From positions 1 to 24,463 of IMG/VR virus record IMGVR_UViG_3300030104_002237: a stretch of 24,463 nucleotides of DNA. One strand, written 5' to 3'. Made by a program: the position numbers and the translations under genes. Origin of the DNA: a virus. Below the pieces are notes generated by a model. The model saw only the letters and a list, made by a program, of their open reading frames with translations, searched no databases and was not told the origin of the DNA. Below, piece after piece: positions 23,341-24,463 of this stretch. Position 1 is the stretch's first letter; every line of letters begins with the position of its first letter.

Positions 23341-23664
23341 ATGAGAAAAGTAACACAGCAAACAGTAAAAGCATTTTTAAACGATGAATATAAATCAGTT
23401 GGTAACACTACAACCAATGGCAGTAGTTTATATTTACATGGTCATGAAATCGCATGGCGATTACCTAATGGCGATATTGAGATCAATATGTGCGGATGGG
23501 GAAGCGTAACCACTAGAGAAAGATTAAATGGGTTATTAGACATGATGAACTCTCATTTAGGTATTAGTCAACGCGATTATAATCAATGTTTAGTTGGTAA
23601 AAATGCCAATGTCATAAGAACAATAAGCACCAATGAAACAATTAATGTTGGTAAACCTCAATAA
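23341..23664 (+). CDS. Hypothetical early phage protein (107 aa)
   Basis: The family is unnamed, but the pattern (VTQQTVKAFLNDE at the start, LYLHGHEIAWRLPNGDIEINMCGWGSVTTRERLNGLLDMM) resembles small early proteins found in several phages: a helix, then short beta strands around GN/GD turns, then the conserved TTRERLNGLL helix. No catalytic motif is apparent. It has its own repeated leader with ribosome site and its own downstream hairpin, so it is probably a single-gene unit, first in the rightward direction from the divergent control region. Confidence 0.65.
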   Translation: MRKVTQQTVKAFLNDEYKSVGNTTTNGSSLYLHGHEIAWRLPNGDIEINMCGWGSVTTRERLNGLLDMMNSHLGISQRDYNQCLVGKNANVIRTISTNETINVGKPQ

Positions 23665-23670
23665 TAATTG

Positions 23671-23710
23671 ATCTTATCAAGCGCATCTATCAGGTGCGCT
23701 TTATTAAGAT
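23671..23710 (+). terminator. Hairpin terminator after the 107-aa gene
   Basis: AAGCGCATC (23679-23687) pairs with GGTGCGCTT (23693-23701), nine pairs including one G-T, around loop TATCA. Outer arms ATCTTA (23671-23676) and TAAGAT (23705-23710) can add six pairs. The stem is followed by a short T-rich segment, so termination may be partial and some transcription may reach ardA. Confidence 0.55.
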
Positions 23711-23716
23711 TAATTT

Positions 23717-23732
23717 TAACCAAAAGAGAGGA
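23717..23732 (+). promoter_or_regulatory. Leader motif copy 2 with ribosome site
   Basis: A second perfect copy of TAACCAAAAGAGAGGA, six bases before the chosen ardA ATG at 23739. It supports 23739 as the ardA start over the in-frame ATG at 23694, which lies inside the preceding terminator hairpin. Confidence 0.6.
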
Positions 23733-23738
23733 AGGAAA

Positions 23739-24299
23739 ATGGAAGCAGTAAAACTAAAACAAGAAACAAAGCCAGAACCAAAAATATATGTGGCTAATTT
23801 AGCAGCATACAATAACGGGCGTATGCTTGGAGCTTGGGTTTCTCCCTTACAATATGATAGCTTTGATAAATTTGCAAAACGTATTAAAGAAGTCACTGCT
23901 TACGCTGATGAAATAGCGGTGCATGATTATGACTATCTACCATCATCAATGGGCGAGTATCCAGACATTGAAGGCATATATGATTTTTGCCATCAAATAG
24001 AGGATAGTTATTTATGTCTTGATGCGTTGATTGCTTACGCTGAATATATGCATGGATCGGATGTAACAAAAATAAACTTTAGTGATGCGGAAGATTTATA
24101 TTGTGGCAAGTATAACCATTTTCAAGATTATGCAGAATATTATTTTGATGAATGTGGCGATGGTGCGGAAATAGAAAAACTGCCAGAAAGCCTTCAATTT
24201 CATTTTGACATGCACTCTTATGCTAGAGATTTGCAGCATGATTACCATGTCGTTGAGCGTGGCGCACCTCATTATGGTGTATTTGTATTCCAAGCATAA
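23739..24299 (+). CDS. ardA: ArdA-family antirestriction protein
   Basis: A 186-aa acidic protein of the ArdA family, which imitates DNA and blocks type I restriction enzymes after phage DNA enters a new host. Matching blocks are KIYVANLAAYNNG and LGAW (15-33), EIAVHDYDYLP (58-68), FSDAEDLYCGKYNHFQDYAEYYFDE (114-138 area) and FDMHSYARDL with a C-terminal GVFVFQ. The many Asp, Glu and Tyr residues are expected of the mimic surface. The length is slightly above the usual 165-170. The start at 23739 has a ribosome site (GAGAGGAAGGA); the upstream in-frame ATG at 23694 falls in a terminator. It is flanked by hairpins on both sides. Confidence 0.85.
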   Translation: MEAVKLKQETKPEPKIYVANLAAYNNGRMLGAWVSPLQYDSFDKFAKRIKEVTAYADEIAVHDYDYLPSSMGEYPDIEGIYDFCHQIEDSYLCLDALIAYAEYMHGSDVTKINFSDAEDLYCGKYNHFQDYAEYYFDECGDGAEIEKLPESLQFHFDMHSYARDLQHDYHVVERGAPHYGVFVFQA

Positions 24300-24313
24300 C
24301 AGTTGAACATATC

Positions 24314-24337
24314 AAACCCATTCAATCGAGTGGGTTT
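24314..24337 (+). terminator. Intrinsic terminator after ardA
   Basis: AAACCCATTC (24314-24323) pairs with GAGTGGGTTT (24328-24337), ten pairs including one T-G, around loop AATC, followed by TATTATG. The hairpin starts 14 bases after the ardA stop and ends in a T-rich stretch, as in a rho-independent terminator. Confidence 0.7.
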
Positions 24338-24367
24338 TATTATGTTTAATAACGGGAGTAAGTGAGA

Positions 24368-24463
24368 ATGAAGACTACAAGTAAAGGTATTTATTATTTT
24401 AATTTAAGAAAGGATGCAGAAAAAATTAAAGATAGTTTAATCGGTAAAGAAATTAATTTTTTT
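24368..24463 (+). CDS. Hypothetical rightward protein (3' cut off by window end)
   Basis: A frame opens at ATG 24368 after a GGGAG at 24354-24358 and continues for 32 codons to the last base with no stop. It begins MKTTSKGIYYFNLRKDAEKIK. It lies 30 bases after the ardA terminator and does not share the repeated leader. The family cannot be told from this fragment. Confidence 0.5.
   Translation, partial: MKTTSKGIYYFNLRKDAEKIKDSLIGKEINFF

Overview
The window is part of a temperate, tailed, podovirus-like phage genome of low G+C content. Nearly all of it is one long leftward (minus-strand) late operon, running from terS at 23181 down to a putative nuclease gene at 2107. Head and packaging genes resemble the P22/SU10 type: small and large terminase, a 711-aa portal, a scaffold, an SU10-like (DUF5309) capsid, a head-tail adaptor and a gp10-like nozzle/stabilisation protein. 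AT-rich codon use, small lysine-rich ORFs and NTAVG-type fibre repeats fit phages of marine bacteria. This is an inference; the host cannot be named from the sequence.

Layout, left to right. 1-786: three small rightward genes, led by a DUF3310 protein whose 5' end is probably outside the window. 789-1865: tyrosine integrase, leftward. 1997-2041: a 45-bp copy of the 3' part of a tRNA (anticodon loop to CCA; anticodon UAC, valine-like), taken as the attP core. 2107-2544: PD-(D/E)XK-like nuclease. 2556-6942: two probable internal/ejection proteins and one protein with a C-terminal S74 chaperone domain. 6939-9041: GNAT-like protein, a small protein and the gp10-like protein. 9061-12549: tail appendage genes, including a fibre with 24 tandem 17-aa repeats and a protein with ten tandem 20-aa repeats. 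12563-14487: adaptor, a small neck-region protein, an intrinsic terminator and the capsid. 14501-16921: scaffold and two unknowns. 16933-18041: lysis genes (small membrane protein, M15 peptidase, 3TM holin). 18041-18886: a cluster of very small genes, mostly lysine-rich. 18867-23181: portal and terminases. 23182-23340: divergent control region. 23341-24463: rightward genes, including an ArdA-type antirestriction protein.

How it works together. Phage genes lie on both sides of the att core and the core has no 5' tRNA half, so the sequence looks like the unintegrated (virion, circular or concatemeric) form rather than a chromosome junction. The late operon is tightly packed, with many TAATG and ATGA overlaps that suggest translational coupling. 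A terminator directly after the capsid gene probably lowers expression of downstream tail genes. ArdA and its neighbour are each preceded by an identical 16-bp leader and followed by a hairpin, as in small independently controlled early genes. No repressor or replication gene is visible here; these would lie outside the window.
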